Shown here: in pieces, positions 51,895 to 64,000 of the stretch
Layout: each line of letters opens with the position of its first letter
How positions within the stretch are numbered: the stretch's first letter is position 1
DNA from: Citrobacter sp. MGH106
Lineage (GTDB): Bacteria; Pseudomonadota; Gammaproteobacteria; Enterobacterales; Enterobacteriaceae
Assembly (NCBI RefSeq): GCF_001037495.1
Contig: NZ_KQ089822.1
Location: forward strand, 1,612,001-1,676,000
Direction of reading: 5' to 3'
Length of the DNA stretch: 64,000 bases
The notes under the pieces: model-generated
What the model was told of the DNA's origin: nothing
The model's database searches: none
Seen by the model: only the letters and a program-made list of their open reading frames with translations
Program-made: the position numbers and the translations under genes

Positions 51895-52884
51895 ATGCAC
51901 AAATTCACTAAAGCGCTGGCGGCCATCGGTCTGGCTGCCGTTATGTCACAATCCGCTATCGCTGAATCCATGAAGCTCGGTTTCCTGGTGAAACAACCGG
52001 AGGAACCCTGGTTCCAGACAGAATGGAATTTTGCGGATAAAGCCGGTAAAGATCTTGGCTTTGAGGTAATTAAAATTGCTGTCCCGGACGGTGAAAAAAC
52101 CCTTAATGCTATCGACAGCCTGGCGGCAAGTGGCGCAAAAGGGTTCGTGATTTGTACCCCTGACCCGAAACTTGGGCCAGCCATTATGGCCAAGGCACGT
52201 GGCTATGATATGAAAGTCATCGCTGTGGATGACCAGTTCGCCAACGCCAAAGGTAAGCCAATGGATACCGTACCGTTGGTAATGATGGCGGCAACAAAAA
52301 TTGGTGAGCGTCAGGGACAGGAGTTGTACAACGAAATGCAGAAACGCGGCTGGGATGTGAAATCTTCTGCCGTGATGGCCATTACCGCTAATGAACTGGA
52401 TACCGCACGTCGTCGTACTTCCGGATCAATGGAAGCACTCAAAGCTGCGGGCTTCCCGGAAAAACAGATCTACCAGGTTCCGACCAAATCCAATGATATC
52501 CCAGGCGCATTCGACGCCGCCAACTCCATGCTGGTTCAGCACCCAGAGGTTAAACACTGGCTGATTGTCGGTATGAACGACAACACCGTACTGGGTGGCG
52601 TTCGTGCTACTGAGGGACAAGGCTTTAAAGCTCCGAACGTGATTGGTATCGGCATTAACGGCGTTGATGCGATTAGTGAACTCTCCAAGGGTGAAGCGAC
52701 CGGGTTCTATGGCTCACTGCTGCCAAGCCCGGACGTCCACGGCTATAAATCCAGCGAGATGCTCTACAACTGGGTGACTAAAGGCGCAGAACCCCCGGTC
52801 TTCACCGAAGTCACGGATGTGGTGTTGATCACCCGCGAAAACTTCAAAGAAGAACTGGCGAAGAAAGGGCTGGGCGGTAAGTAA
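51895..52884 (+). CDS. araF: AraF, L-arabinose-binding protein
   Basis: 329 residues, as in E. coli. The signal peptide ends at Ala23 (MHKFTKALAAIGLAAVMSQS then AIA). The periplasmic type I sugar-binding fold follows, with MKLGFLVKQPEEPWFQTEW and the INGVDAISEL segment. It delivers arabinose to AraG-AraH. A perfect 11-bp hairpin follows the gene. Confidence 0.97.
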   Translation: MHKFTKALAAIGLAAVMSQSAIAESMKLGFLVKQPEEPWFQTEWNFADKAGKDLGFEVIKIAVPDGEKTLNAIDSLAASGAKGFVICTPDPKLGPAIMAKARGYDMKVIAVDDQFANAKGKPMDTVPLVMMAATKIGERQGQELYNEMQKRGWDVKSSAVMAITANELDTARRRTSGSMEALKAAGFPEKQIYQVPTKSNDIPGAFDAANSMLVQHPEVKHWLIVGMNDNTVLGGVRATEGQGFKAPNVIGIGINGVDAISELSKGEATGFYGSLLPSPDVHGYKSSEMLYNWVTKGAEPPVFTEVTDVVLITRENFKEELAKKGLGGK

Positions 52885-52904
52885 CACGACAATTGTGAAA
52901 CGTC

Positions 52905-52933
52905 TGTCCGACCTGCTAACTCCAGGTCGGACA
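52905..52933 (+). other. Intercistronic hairpin between araF and araG
   Basis: TGTCCGACCTG (52905-52915) pairs perfectly with CAGGTCGGACA (52923-52933), followed by a REP-like stretch (GGCAACGCCGCCATCCGGCA). Such elements protect upstream mRNA and explain higher binding-protein than ATPase expression. Confidence 0.75.
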
Positions 52934-52988
52934 AGGCAACGCCGCCATCCGGCAACAGGTTAGAACGATACTGACTCACGGAGACGTT

Positions 52989-54503
52989 ATGCAACAGTCT
53001 ACCCCGTATCTCTCATTTCGTGGCATTGGCAAAACCTTTCCTGGCGTTAAGGCGCTAACGGATATCAGCTTTGACTGCTATGCCGGTCAGGTGCATGCCC
53101 TGATGGGTGAAAATGGCGCCGGGAAATCAACATTATTAAAAATTCTCAGCGGTAACTATGCGCCAACGACGGGTTCTTTGGTGATCCGCGGACAGGAGGT
53201 TTCCTTTGCGGATACAACCACCGCGCTGAACGCCGGTGTCGCCATAATTTATCAGGAGCTGCATCTGGTGCCGGAAATGACCGTCGCCGAGAACATCTAT
53301 TTAGGCCAGCTTCCGCACAAGGGTGGAATTGTTAATCGCTCGCTACTGAACTACGAAGCAGGTCTGCAGTTAAAACATTTAGGGATGGATATCGATCCGT
53401 CCACCCCATTGAAATATCTCTCTATTGGTCAGTGGCAAATGGTGGAGATTGCGAAAGCGTTGGCGCGCAATGCCAAAATTATCGCCTTTGATGAACCAAC
53501 CAGCTCCCTTTCCGCCAGGGAGATTGAGAATCTGTTTCGCGTCATTCGTGAACTGCGTAATGAGGGGCGCGTCATTCTGTATGTTTCGCACCGAATGGAA
53601 GAGATTTTCGCCCTCAGTGATGCCATCACCGTGTTTAAAGATGGTCAGTACGTTAAAACCTTTACGGATATGCAGCAGGTTGATCACGAGGCGCTGGTAC
53701 AGGCAATGGTGGGGCGTGACCTCGGAGATATCTACGGCTGGAAATCCAGACCTTATGGTGCAGAACGTCTGCGTCTGCATGAGGTGAAGGCGCCCGGTGT
53801 ACGTACGCCGATCAGTTTATCGGTACGCAGTGGCGAAATCGTCGGGTTGTTCGGGCTGGTTGGAGCCGGACGTAGCGAACTGATGAAAGGGCTGTTTGGA
53901 GGGACGCGGATCACCGCCGGTCAGGTGTTTATTGATGAAAAGCCAATCAACATCCGTAAACCCAGCCACGCTATCGAGGCGGGGATGATGCTGTGTCCTG
54001 AGGATCGAAAAGCCGAAGGGATTATTCCTGTGCATTCGGTACGTAACAACATCAATATCAGCGCGCGTCGTAAACATGTACTTGGTGGTTGCCTGATCAA
54101 CAACAACTGGGAAGAAACGAATGCCGACCACCATATTCGCGCACTGAACATTAAAACGCCGGGTGCAGAGCAATTAATCATGAACCTTTCCGGCGGTAAT
54201 CAGCAGAAGGCCATTCTGGGGCGTTGGTTATCGGAAGAGATGAAAGTGATTCTGCTCGACGAACCTACGCGCGGCATTGATGTGGGTGCGAAACATGAGA
54301 TTTATAACGTGATCTATGCGCTGGCGGCGCGCGGCGTTGCCGTGCTGTTTGCGTCCAGTGACCTGCCGGAGGTTCTCGGTGTCGCCGACCGTATCGTAGT
54401 GATGAGGGAAGGGGAGATTGCGGGGGTGTTACTTCATGAACAGGCGGATGAACGGCAGGCGCTAAGCCTTGCTATGCCTAAAGTCAGCCAGGCTGTAGCC
54501 TGA
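52989..54503 (+). CDS. araG: AraG, arabinose ABC ATPase
   Basis: 504 residues with two ABC domains in tandem. The first has a full Walker A ([15 protein letters not shown], about 37-51). The second has [16 protein letters not shown] and [14 protein letters not shown]. It powers arabinose import. 14 bp to araH. Confidence 0.97.
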   Translation: MQQSTPYLSFRGIGKTFPGVKALTDISFDCYAGQVHALMGENGAGKSTLLKILSGNYAPTTGSLVIRGQEVSFADTTTALNAGVAIIYQELHLVPEMTVAENIYLGQLPHKGGIVNRSLLNYEAGLQLKHLGMDIDPSTPLKYLSIGQWQMVEIAKALARNAKIIAFDEPTSSLSAREIENLFRVIRELRNEGRVILYVSHRMEEIFALSDAITVFKDGQYVKTFTDMQQVDHEALVQAMVGRDLGDIYGWKSRPYGAERLRLHEVKAPGVRTPISLSVRSGEIVGLFGLVGAGRSELMKGLFGGTRITAGQVFIDEKPINIRKPSHAIEAGMMLCPEDRKAEGIIPVHSVRNNINISARRKHVLGGCLINNNWEETNADHHIRALNIKTPGAEQLIMNLSGGNQQKAILGRWLSEEMKVILLDEPTRGIDVGAKHEIYNVIYALAARGVAVLFASSDLPEVLGVADRIVVMREGEIAGVLLHEQADERQALSLAMPKVSQAVA

Positions 54504-54517
54504 ATAAGGAGAGTATA

Positions 54518-55504
54518 ATGTCTTCAGTTTCTACATCGGGTTCTGGCGCATCAAAATCGGCGCTAAATCTTGGCAGAATTTGGGATCAATATGGGATGCT
54601 GGTGGTTTTCGCCGCATTGTTCCTGGTTTGCGCCATCTTCGTACCTAACTTTGCCACTTTTATTAATATGAAGGGGCTGGGGCTGGCTGTTTCCATGTCG
54701 GGTATGGTCGCCTGCGGGATGCTGTTTTGCCTGGCATCCGGTGACTTTGACCTCTCGGTCGCTTCGGTAATTGCCTGCGCCGGGGTTACAACCGCTGTGG
54801 TCATCAATATGACGGAAAGCCTGTGGATTGGCGTTGCCGCAGGACTGTTGTTAGGCGTTCTGTGCGGCCTGGTGAATGGGTTCGTAATTGCACGTTTAAA
54901 AATTAATGCGCTGATCACCACGCTTGCAACTATGCAGATTGTTCGCGGTCTGGCCTACATTATCTCCGACGGTAAAGCGGTAGGGATTGAAGACGAGCGC
55001 TTTTTTGCACTCGGCTATGCCAACTGGTTAGGGTTGCCGGCACCCATCTGGTTGACGGTAGGCTGCTTTATTATTTTTGGCCTACTGCTGAATAAAACCA
55101 CCTTTGGACGTAATACGCTGGCAATTGGTGGTAATGAGGAGGCTGCGCGTCTGGCGGGGGTTCCGGTAGTACGCACCAAGATAATTATCTTTATTCTTTC
55201 CGGCCTGGTATCCGCCGTTGCGGGGATTATTCTGGCATCACGCATGACCAGCGGCCAGCCAATGACCTCTATCGGTTATGAGCTTATTGTGATTTCAGCC
55301 TGTGTTTTAGGGGGCGTTTCACTCAAAGGCGGCATCGGAAAAATCTCATATGTAGTCGCCGGGGTGCTGATTCTTGGAACCGTTGAAAACGCGATGAACC
55401 TGCTGAACATTTCTCCGTTTGCACAATATGTGGTTCGAGGCTTAATCCTGCTGGCGGCGGTGATCTTCGACCGTTACAAACAAAAAGCGAAGCGTACTGT
55501 TTGA
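54518..55504 (+). CDS. araH: AraH, arabinose ABC permease
   Basis: 328 residues, with eight to ten membrane helices of the BPD_transp_2 family (GDFDLSVASVIACAGVTTA, GGVSLKGGIGKISYVVAGVLIL). Last gene of araFGH. A strong terminator follows. Confidence 0.97.
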   Translation: MSSVSTSGSGASKSALNLGRIWDQYGMLVVFAALFLVCAIFVPNFATFINMKGLGLAVSMSGMVACGMLFCLASGDFDLSVASVIACAGVTTAVVINMTESLWIGVAAGLLLGVLCGLVNGFVIARLKINALITTLATMQIVRGLAYIISDGKAVGIEDERFFALGYANWLGLPAPIWLTVGCFIIFGLLLNKTTFGRNTLAIGGNEEAARLAGVPVVRTKIIIFILSGLVSAVAGIILASRMTSGQPMTSIGYELIVISACVLGGVSLKGGIGKISYVVAGVLILGTVENAMNLLNISPFAQYVVRGLILLAAVIFDRYKQKAKRTV

Positions 55505-55527
55505 TAATTTCATTGCCAACTTTTTAG

Positions 55528-57877
<2,350 letters not shown>

Positions 57878-57894
57878 AATCCGATGCTCGGTGA

Positions 57895-58323
57895 TTAGTC
57901 ACCCGCCAGCGGAACCAGCAGCACATCCACCTGACTTGCGCTGACAACGCTTTTCGCTGAGCAGGATGCTCGCGAAAAGAAGCTCTGGTTATGGTTGCCA
58001 TAAATGACAAGATCGACAGCGTGCTTGCGGCATACGTCGAGAATATGTTCGTTCAGTGCCCCATAGGTGATGAAGGTGTTTTCAATGGGGTACTGAGCCT
58101 CTTTACTGAGCTTATCAATAAAATCCTGTGTCTCTTCTTGCATCACTTCACGCAGGTCTTCCAGCATTGGTGCAGCGAATTGATTATACAGTTCAGGGTC
58201 CGAGACAAGGGTTATCAGGCTAATACGGGCATTGACAGGGCGAGCGATAGAAACGGCCTTCGCTAACAGCTGGTGGCTTTCGGGGGTGGCTGCAACAGCA
58301 ACAAGAATGTGCGCATAGCTCAT
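57895..58323 (-). CDS. uspC: UspC, universal stress protein
   Basis: 142 residues, the E. coli length, starting MSYAHILVAVAATPESHQLL. The Usp fold is clear, including the VDLVIYGNHNQS nucleotide-loop region. UspC supports stress survival and motility in E. coli. It converges on otsA and is divergent from flhDC. Confidence 0.95.
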   Translation of the reverse strand: MSYAHILVAVAATPESHQLLAKAVSIARPVNARISLITLVSDPELYNQFAAPMLEDLREVMQEETQDFIDKLSKEAQYPIENTFITYGALNEHILDVCRKHAVDLVIYGNHNQSFFSRASCSAKSVVSASQVDVLLVPLAGD

Positions 58324-59113
58324 AACTCGCTCCTTTATATAAGAATTATGAGAGAACTTTCATGTTTACTCGGGTTAGCTCAATACTGCATCGTTTCACC
58401 TGACAATAGTGTGAATGCCATCATGATTATTCATTAATTATTCTTATAAATAGAATAATCACGTCAAATGAGCCTGAAATGCATTCAGGTGATTTAAGTG
58501 AAATCAACTGCTAATGAAAACAATGTGTTAATAAAAATTAAACATTAATTAACATTTAAGATGTCGTCACCATGCGGTATTAATTAATTGACCTTAATAT
58601 TTAAGTTGTTGTTTATAAAGCATTTAATGAAATAACGTTTCATAGTGAATAAGTTATTCAGCATGTTATTTCAGTGCGTGATATTAACGCAGGTAAATAA
58701 GGCGCTATTCGGTTTCATTGCAATAATATTCGTACGCATGGAATTGAAATGAAGAACGATAGTTCAAAAAACAAGCAAAGTAAAAGCCGCGCTGATGGAT
58801 TTATGTTAATCCTTTAGCTACTTTATGTGATCTGTGTCACATATTCTTTAAATTCGCAGCATCGCTCCGTTGTATGTGTAACGGGTGGCGGGTAGAGTTG
58901 CGTCGAATTAGGAAAAATCTTAGACATTTGTAAGAATTGATGTGAGCTTGTAAGGAACGCGGCCTTCTTAAAAGGGAATGTTTACACAACGCGTAAGTGC
59001 CGTAACGCTGCTATGTATTTGACCTTTTGTTTTTTTTACCGGGCCTTCCCGGCGACATCACGGGGTGCGGTTTTACCGCATAAAAATCATGTTGGTTATT
59101 ATGGATGCAAATA
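58324..59113 (+). promoter_or_regulatory. flhDC control region
   Basis: 790 bp without a gene, very AT-rich to about 58820. It contains a nested dyad (58628-58673), another dyad TGATTATTC/GAATAATCA (58424-58432 and 58453-58461), a perfect CRP site (58826-58841) and leader hairpins CCGGG/CCCGG (59039-59052) and TGCGGT/ACCGCA (59066-59080) just before flhD. No insertion sequence is present, unlike many motile E. coli K-12 isolates. The flhD transcription start is expected near 58905. Confidence 0.8.
58826..58841 (+). promoter_or_regulatory. CRP site of flhDC
   Basis: TGTGA, TCTGTG, TCACA: a perfect CRP half-site palindrome with the standard 6-bp spacer, where E. coli has its activating CRP site relative to flhD. 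Confidence 0.88.
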
Positions 59114-59455
59114 ATGCATACATCCGAGTTGCTGAAACACATTTATGACATCAATTTGTCATATTTATTGCTTGCACAGCGTTTGATCGTTCAGGATAAA
59201 GCATCCGCGATGTTCCGCCTTGGTATCAGCGAAGAGATGGCGGACACGTTGGCAACACTAACACTTCCTCAAATGGTCAAACTGGCTGAAACAAATCAAC
59301 TGGTATGTCATTTCCGTTTCGATGATCACCAAACTGTTACTCGACTGACGCAAGATTCTCGCGTTGACGATCTTCAGCAAATTCACACCGGTATCATGCT
59401 TTCAACGCGTCTGTTAAGCGACATTGATGATGCGGCGCGTAAGAAAAGGGCTTGA
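59114..59455 (+). CDS. flhD: FlhD, flagellar master regulator subunit
   Basis: 113 residues from [14 protein letters not shown], the Salmonella length and start. An ATG three codons upstream (59105) is possible. The helix-rich fold and end RKKRA match FlhD. With FlhC it forms the FlhD4C2 activator of class 2 flagellar genes. flhC starts two bases after its stop. Confidence 0.96.
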   Translation: MHTSELLKHIYDINLSYLLLAQRLIVQDKASAMFRLGISEEMADTLATLTLPQMVKLAETNQLVCHFRFDDHQTVTRLTQDSRVDDLQQIHTGIMLSTRLLSDIDDAARKKRA

Positions 59456-59457
59456 TG

Positions 59458-60036
59458 ATGAGCGAAAAAAGCATTGTTCAGGAAGCGCGTGATATCCAAC
59501 TAGCGATGGAATTAATCACATTGGGCGCCCGTTTGCAAATGCTGGAAAGCGAAACGCAGTTAAGCCGTGGCCGACTCATTAAGCTCTACAAAGAATTACG
59601 CGGTAGCCCTCCGCCAAAAGGGATGCTCCCTTTCTCAACCGACTGGTTTATGACGTGGGAGCAAAATATACATGCTTCTATGTTTTGCAACGCCTGGCAG
59701 TTTCTTCTTAAAACGGGTCTGTGCAGCGGCGTGGATGCCGTAATTAAAGCCTACCGTTTATATCTTGAACAGTGTCCGCAGCCTGAGGAAGGACCCTTGC
59801 TGGCGTTAACACGCGCGTGGACTCTTGTGCGCTTTGTCGACAGTGGCTTGCTGGAACTGTCCACCTGCAACTGCTGCGGCGGGAATTTTATTACTCACGC
59901 GCATCAACCAGTGGGCAGCTTTGCATGCAGTTTATGCCAGCCGCCATCGCGGGCCGTAAAAAGACGTAAACTTTCCCAGAATGCTGCCGATATTATTCCA
60001 CAACTGCTGGATGAACAGATCGAACAGGCTGTTTAA
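59458..60036 (+). CDS. flhC: FlhC, flagellar master regulator subunit
   Basis: 192 residues from [12 protein letters not shown], the E. coli length. The zinc-binding cysteines are in CNCCGGNF (about 137-144) and CSLC (about 157-160). It is the DNA-binding subunit of FlhD4C2. A sigma-28 promoter for motA lies within its last codons. Confidence 0.97.
   Translation: MSEKSIVQEARDIQLAMELITLGARLQMLESETQLSRGRLIKLYKELRGSPPPKGMLPFSTDWFMTWEQNIHASMFCNAWQFLLKTGLCSGVDAVIKAYRLYLEQCPQPEEGPLLALTRAWTLVRFVDSGLLELSTCNCCGGNFITHAHQPVGSFACSLCQPPSRAVKRRKLSQNAADIIPQLLDEQIEQAV
59967..59993 (+). promoter_or_regulatory. Sigma-28 promoter of motAB-cheA, inside flhC
   Basis: TAAA (59967-59970), 15 bp, GCCGATAT (59986-59993), within the 3' end of flhC. 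In E. coli the same promoter also yields the MotR sRNA from the motA leader. Confidence 0.9.
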
Positions 60037-60061
60037 CTGATACGGTGTGGATAAACACTCC

Positions 60062-60094
60062 AGCAGCGGTAAGAGATTACCGCTGCTTTTTTTT
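60062..60094 (+). terminator. flhDC terminator
   Basis: AGCAGCGGTAA, GAGA loop, TTACCGCTGCT and a T-run of eight. It lies after flhC and within the motA leader, so some readthrough or sigma-28 transcript passage must occur. Confidence 0.9.
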
Positions 60095-60161
60095 GTCCTG
60101 ACCTCTGAGTTAACTGCCCGACTGCGCATCCTGTCATAGTCAATTGCGAAAGGATGATGTC

Positions 60162-61049
60162 GTGCTTATCTTATTAGGTTACCTGGTTGTTATTGGTACA
60201 GTTTTCGGCGGTTATATGATGACCGGCGGACACCTTGGGGCACTCTATCAACCGGCTGAGCTGGTGATCATCGGTGGTGCGGGTATTGGGGCATTCATCG
60301 TCGGCAATAACGGCAAAGCCATCAAAGGGACGATGAAAGCGATCCCGTTGCTTTTTCGTCGCTCGAAATACACCAAAGCCATGTATATGGATCTGCTGGC
60401 ACTGCTTTATCGCCTGATGGCCAAGTCTCGTCAGCAGGGCATGTTCTCGCTCGAGCGCGATATTGAAAACCCAAAAGAAAGTGAAATTTTCGCCAGTTAT
60501 CCGCGCATCCTCGCGGATGCCATCATGCTTGATTTTATCGTCGATTACCTGCGCCTGATTATCAGCGGCAATATGAATACGTTTGAAATTGAAGCGCTGA
60601 TGGACGAAGAAATTGAGACTCATGAGAGTGAATCTGAAGTCCCGGCCAACAGCCTGGCGATGGTCGGTGATTCTTTACCCGCATTCGGTATCGTGGCGGC
60701 AGTTATGGGCGTTGTGCATGCACTGGCCTCAGCCGATCGTCCGGCGGCTGAACTGGGCGCGCTGATTGCGCACGCCATGGTAGGAACCTTCCTCGGTATT
60801 TTACTGGCCTATGGATTCATTTCTCCGCTTGCCAGCGTACTGCGCCAGAAGAGTGCTGAAACGACCAAAATGATGCAGTGCGTGAAGATCACTCTGCTCT
60901 CAAACCTGAATGGCTATGCCCCTCCTATTGCCGTCGAATTTGGTCGTAAAACGCTGTATTCCAGTGAGCGTCCTTCGTTTATCGAACTGGAAGAACATGT
61001 TCGTGCGGTGAGAAACCCGACTCCGCAGCAAACGACCGAGGACGCATGA
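60162..61049 (+). CDS. motA: MotA, stator protein
   Basis: 295 residues from a GTG start preceded by AAGGATGATGTC, the E. coli start and length. Four membrane helices are present, and the cytoplasmic loop between helices 2 and 3 carries charged residues that push FliG. It overlaps motB by four bases. A longer frame from 60144 is not conserved. Confidence 0.97.
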   Translation: MLILLGYLVVIGTVFGGYMMTGGHLGALYQPAELVIIGGAGIGAFIVGNNGKAIKGTMKAIPLLFRRSKYTKAMYMDLLALLYRLMAKSRQQGMFSLERDIENPKESEIFASYPRILADAIMLDFIVDYLRLIISGNMNTFEIEALMDEEIETHESESEVPANSLAMVGDSLPAFGIVAAVMGVVHALASADRPAAELGALIAHAMVGTFLGILLAYGFISPLASVLRQKSAETTKMMQCVKITLLSNLNGYAPPIAVEFGRKTLYSSERPSFIELEEHVRAVRNPTPQQTTEDA

Positions 61050-61975
61050 AAAATCAGGCCCATCCTATTATCGTCGTAAAACGACGAAAACATAAAAATC
61101 ACGGCGGTGGGGCGCATGGTTCATGGAAAATTGCCTACGCCGATTTTATGACTGCGATGATGGCCTTCTTTCTGGTGATGTGGCTGATTTCCATTTCCAG
61201 CCCGAAAGAGTTGATCCAGATTGCAGAGTATTTTCGTACCCCTCTGGCCACTGCGGTGACCGGTGGAAATCGTATTTCGAATAGCCAAAGCCCAATACCT
61301 GGCGGCGGGGACGATTACACCCAGCAACAGGGTGAAGTGAATAAGCAGCCGAATATCGATGACCTGAGAAAGCGCATGGAGCAGAGTCGCTTGAGTAAAT
61401 TACGCGGTGATCTGGACCAGTTAATCGAGTCCGATCCTAAACTGCGTGCGCTACGTCCGCATTTGAAGATTGATTTAGTTCAGGAAGGGCTGCGGATTCA
61501 GATTATCGACAGCCAGAACCGCCCGATGTTTAAGACTGGCAGCGCCGAGGTTGAGCCTTACATGCGCGATATCCTGCGAGCCATTGCACCTGTCCTGAAT
61601 GGGATCCCTAACCGCATCAGTCTCTCCGGCCATACGGATGATTATCCTTATGCCAACGGCGAGAAAGGGTACAGCAACTGGGAGTTGTCTGCCGATCGCG
61701 CCAATGCATCGCGTCGCGAGCTGGTCAGCGGAGGCCTGGACACGGGAAAAGTATTACGGGTGGTAGGCATGGCCGCCACGATGCGTCTGAGCGATCGCGG
61801 TCCTGAGGACGCCATCAACCGCCGTATAAGTCTGCTGGTACTCAATAAGCAGGCGGAAGAGGCCATTTTGCATGAAAACGCTGAAAGCCAGAATGAGCCG
61901 GTAAGTGTATTACAACAGCCTGCGGCAATGCCGTCGGCAAGCGTTCCCACATCGCCACCAGCCAATCCGAGGTGA
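61046..61975 (+). CDS. motB: MotB, stator protein
   Basis: 309 residues, one more than E. coli. A single helix contains the essential proton-binding Asp ([17 protein letters not shown], Asp33; a one-residue insertion shifts E. coli Asp32). The C-terminal OmpA-like peptidoglycan domain ([27 protein letters not shown]) anchors the stator. cheA starts five bases after it. Confidence 0.97.
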   Translation: MKNQAHPIIVVKRRKHKNHGGGAHGSWKIAYADFMTAMMAFFLVMWLISISSPKELIQIAEYFRTPLATAVTGGNRISNSQSPIPGGGDDYTQQQGEVNKQPNIDDLRKRMEQSRLSKLRGDLDQLIESDPKLRALRPHLKIDLVQEGLRIQIIDSQNRPMFKTGSAEVEPYMRDILRAIAPVLNGIPNRISLSGHTDDYPYANGEKGYSNWELSADRANASRRELVSGGLDTGKVLRVVGMAATMRLSDRGPEDAINRRISLLVLNKQAEEAILHENAESQNEPVSVLQQPAAMPSASVPTSPPANPR

Positions 61976-61979
61976 TAGC

Positions 61980-64000
61980 GTGAGCATGGATATTAGCGAT
62001 TTTTATCAGACCTTTTTTGATGAAGCTGACGAACTGTTGGCCGACATGGAGCAGCACCTGCTTGATTTGGTTCCTGAAGCCCCGGATTCCGAACAACTGA
62101 ATGCCATTTTTCGTGCAGCGCACTCGATTAAAGGCGGCGCGGGCACCTTCGGCTTTACTATTTTGCAGGAAACGACCCATTTAATGGAAAACCTGCTGGA
62201 TGAAGCGCGGCGTGGCGAGATGCAGCTCAATGCCGACATTATCAACCTGTTTTTGGAAACGAAAGATATTATGCAGGAACAGCTCGACGCCTATAAAAAC
62301 TCAGAGGAGCCGGATGCCGCCAGCTTTGAGTACATTTGTAATGCGTTACGACAGTTAGCGCTCGAAGCCAAAGGCGAAACCGCACCGGCGGTCGTCAACT
62401 CCGCCAAACTGAGCGTTGTTGACAGTGCGGCGATGCAGGAAGAGGCGATGGCACCAGACGCCCCGACAGCAGGTGAAGAGGTCAAAAAACGTATTGTTCT
62501 CTCGCGTCTGAAAACCAGTGAAGTAGATTTACTGGAAGAGGAACTGGGGAATCTGGCGACCTTGACGGATGTGGTAAAGGGAAGCGATTCGCTGTCGGCA
62601 ACGCTCGATGGTGACCTCGCAGAAGATGACATTATCGCCGTGCTCTGCTTCGTGATCGAAGCCGATCAGATTGAATTTGAAACCGTCACTTCAGCACCTG
62701 CTGAAGCGGAAGTTGCAGCGGTTGCCGTCGTCGACGAGCCGCAGCCGGTTGCCCCGGTGCCAGCGGTTAAAGTGGCCGCCAGTGAACCGCAACATGGACG
62801 TGCGGAACGTGAAAAACCTGCTCGTGCGAGTGAGTCAACCAGCATTCGCGTAGCGGTAGAGAAAGTCGATCAGTTGATTAACCTGGTCGGTGAATTGGTG
62901 ATTACGCAGTCGATGCTGGCCCAACGTTCTAACGAATTGGATCCGGTAAATCACGGCGATCTCATCACCAGCATGGGTCAGTTACAACGTAACGCCCGCG
63001 ATTTGCAAGAATCGGTGATGTCGATTCGTATGATGCCTATGGAGTACGTCTTCAGCCGTTTCCCTCGTCTGGTTCGCGATCTGGCGGGCAAACTGGGTAA
63101 ACAGGTCGAGCTGACGCAGATTGGTAGCTCTACTGAACTCGACAAGAGTCTGATTGAGCGCATTATCGATCCGCTGACGCACCTGGTGCGTAACAGCCTT
63201 GATCACGGTATTGAACTGCCGGAAAAACGCCTCGAGTCCGGGAAAAGTCCGATCGGTAATTTGACGCTTTCTGCTGAACACCAGGGCGGGAATATCTGTA
63301 TCGAAGTTACCGACGACGGCGCAGGCTTGAACCGTGAGCGTATCCTGGCGAAAGCTATCTCCCAGGGGATGCCAATCCACGACAACATGAGCGATGACGA
63401 AGTCGGCATGCTGATCTTCGCGCCTGGTTTCTCGACCGCCGAACAGGTAACGGATGTTTCCGGCCGTGGTGTCGGTATGGATGTGGTGAAGCGTAATATC
63501 CAGGAGATGGGAGGACATGTTGAGATCCAGTCAAAACAAGGCCAAGGTACGACTATCAGGATTTTGCTGCCGCTAACGCTGGCTATCCTTGATGGCATGT
63601 CCGTCCGCGTGGCGGATGAGGTGTTTATTCTGCCGCTGAATGCCGTCATGGAATCACTGCAACCCCGCGAAGAAGATCTCCATCCGCTGGCCGGGGGAGA
63701 ACGTGTTCTGGAAGTGCGCGGCGAATATCTACCGCTGGTTGAGTTGTGGAAAGTCTTTGAAGTCGAAGCTGCAAAAACCGAAGCGACTCAGGGCATCGTG
63801 GTGATTTTGCAAAGCGCGGGGCGTCGATACGCGCTGTTGGTTGATCAGTTAATTGGTCAACACCAGGTGGTGGTAAAAAACCTGGAAAGCAACTACCGCA
63901 AAGTGCCTGGCATCTCTGCTGCAACGATCCTCGGCGACGGTAGCGTCGCGCTGATTGTCGATGTTTCTGCATTGCAGGGGTTAAACCGCGAACAACGTGT
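61980..64000 (+). CDS. cheA: CheA, chemotaxis histidine kinase, 3' end cut
   Basis: Starts at GTG 61980 ([18 protein letters not shown]) and runs off the window end with only a few residues missing. P1 carries the phosphorylated His48 ([16 protein letters not shown]). P2 (about 160-230) is more divergent from E. coli. P3, the P4 kinase ([13 protein letters not shown]-box, [35 protein letters not shown]) and P5 follow intact. It phosphorylates CheY and CheB. Confidence 0.97.
   Translation, partial: MSMDISDFYQTFFDEADELLADMEQHLLDLVPEAPDSEQLNAIFRAAHSIKGGAGTFGFTILQETTHLMENLLDEARRGEMQLNADIINLFLETKDIMQEQLDAYKNSEEPDAASFEYICNALRQLALEAKGETAPAVVNSAKLSVVDSAAMQEEAMAPDAPTAGEEVKKRIVLSRLKTSEVDLLEEELGNLATLTDVVKGSDSLSATLDGDLAEDDIIAVLCFVIEADQIEFETVTSAPAEAEVAAVAVVDEPQPVAPVPAVKVAASEPQHGRAEREKPARASESTSIRVAVEKVDQLINLVGELVITQSMLAQRSNELDPVNHGDLITSMGQLQRNARDLQESVMSIRMMPMEYVFSRFPRLVRDLAGKLGKQVELTQIGSSTELDKSLIERIIDPLTHLVRNSLDHGIELPEKRLESGKSPIGNLTLSAEHQGGNICIEVTDDGAGLNRERILAKAISQGMPIHDNMSDDEVGMLIFAPGFSTAEQVTDVSGRGVGMDVVKRNIQEMGGHVEIQSKQGQGTTIRILLPLTLAILDGMSVRVADEVFILPLNAVMESLQPREEDLHPLAGGERVLEVRGEYLPLVELWKVFEVEAAKTEATQGIVVILQSAGRRYALLVDQLIGQHQVVVKNLESNYRKVPGISAATILGDGSVALIVDVSALQGLNREQR

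Overview
The window is about 64 kb of enterobacterial chromosome. Gene content, gene order and protein sequences closely follow the E. coli/Salmonella dcm to cheA region. A Citrobacter or a near relative is the best guess (inference): the backbone is E. coli-like (dcm-vsr, yodD, dsrB, araFGH, ftnB, yecJ), the flagellin centre is Salmonella-like, and several genes are absent from the E. coli K-12 order. There is no prophage, CRISPR array or intact insertion sequence.

Layout. 1-5.9 kb: the end of yedJ, the dcm-vsr cytosine methylation and mismatch repair pair, yedA, yedI, yodC, the small RNA gene dsrA, yodD, dsrB and the capsule regulator rcsA. The E. coli genes yedP and yedQ, expected between yodC and dsrA, are missing. 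6.2-17.3 kb: the flagellar basal body and export genes fliRQPONML (reverse), fliKJIHGF (reverse) and fliE (forward). 17.4-21 kb: yedF-yedE, lipoprotein yedD and cytoplasmic amylase amyA. 21-26.5 kb: fliTSD (reverse), flagellin fliC, sigma-28 gene fliA and fliZ. 26.5-30 kb: cystine uptake tcyJ-dcyD-tcyL-tcyN. 30-35.2 kb: quorum-signal receptor sdiA, yecF, uvrY-uvrC, pgsA and the tRNA trio Gly-Cys-Leu.

35.2-43.3 kb is an accessory block inserted between leuZ and yecA, where E. coli K-12 has none. It holds an 876-residue intimin/invasin-type adhesin, an AT-rich stretch with dyads and possible RNA structure, a small exported protein, and a five-gene cassette: LolA-like periplasmic protein, SRPBCC protein, Tat-exported transglutaminase-like protein, MerT-like membrane protein and MerP-like CxxC protein. 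The cassette is the most likely place for an undescribed system, perhaps envelope thiol or metal handling. The block is flanked by near-identical 20-bp hairpins.

43.4-51.6 kb: yecA, tyrP, yecH, ferritin ftnA, a structured repeat, yecR, a non-K-12 pair (RpiB-like isomerase, DHA2 exporter), yecJ, ftnB and a DJ-1-family gene. 51.9-58.3 kb: arabinose importer araFGH, trehalose synthesis otsBA and uspC. 58.3-64 kb: the long flhDC control region, flhDC, motAB and cheA, which is cut by the window end.

Regulation. flhDC is the flagellar master switch. It activates the fli basal-body operons and fliA. Sigma-28 then reads fliC, fliDST and mot-che. I see matches to the sigma-28 consensus TAAA-N15-GCCGATAA before fliC, before fliD and inside the end of flhC ahead of motA, and a matching -10 box before fliA.
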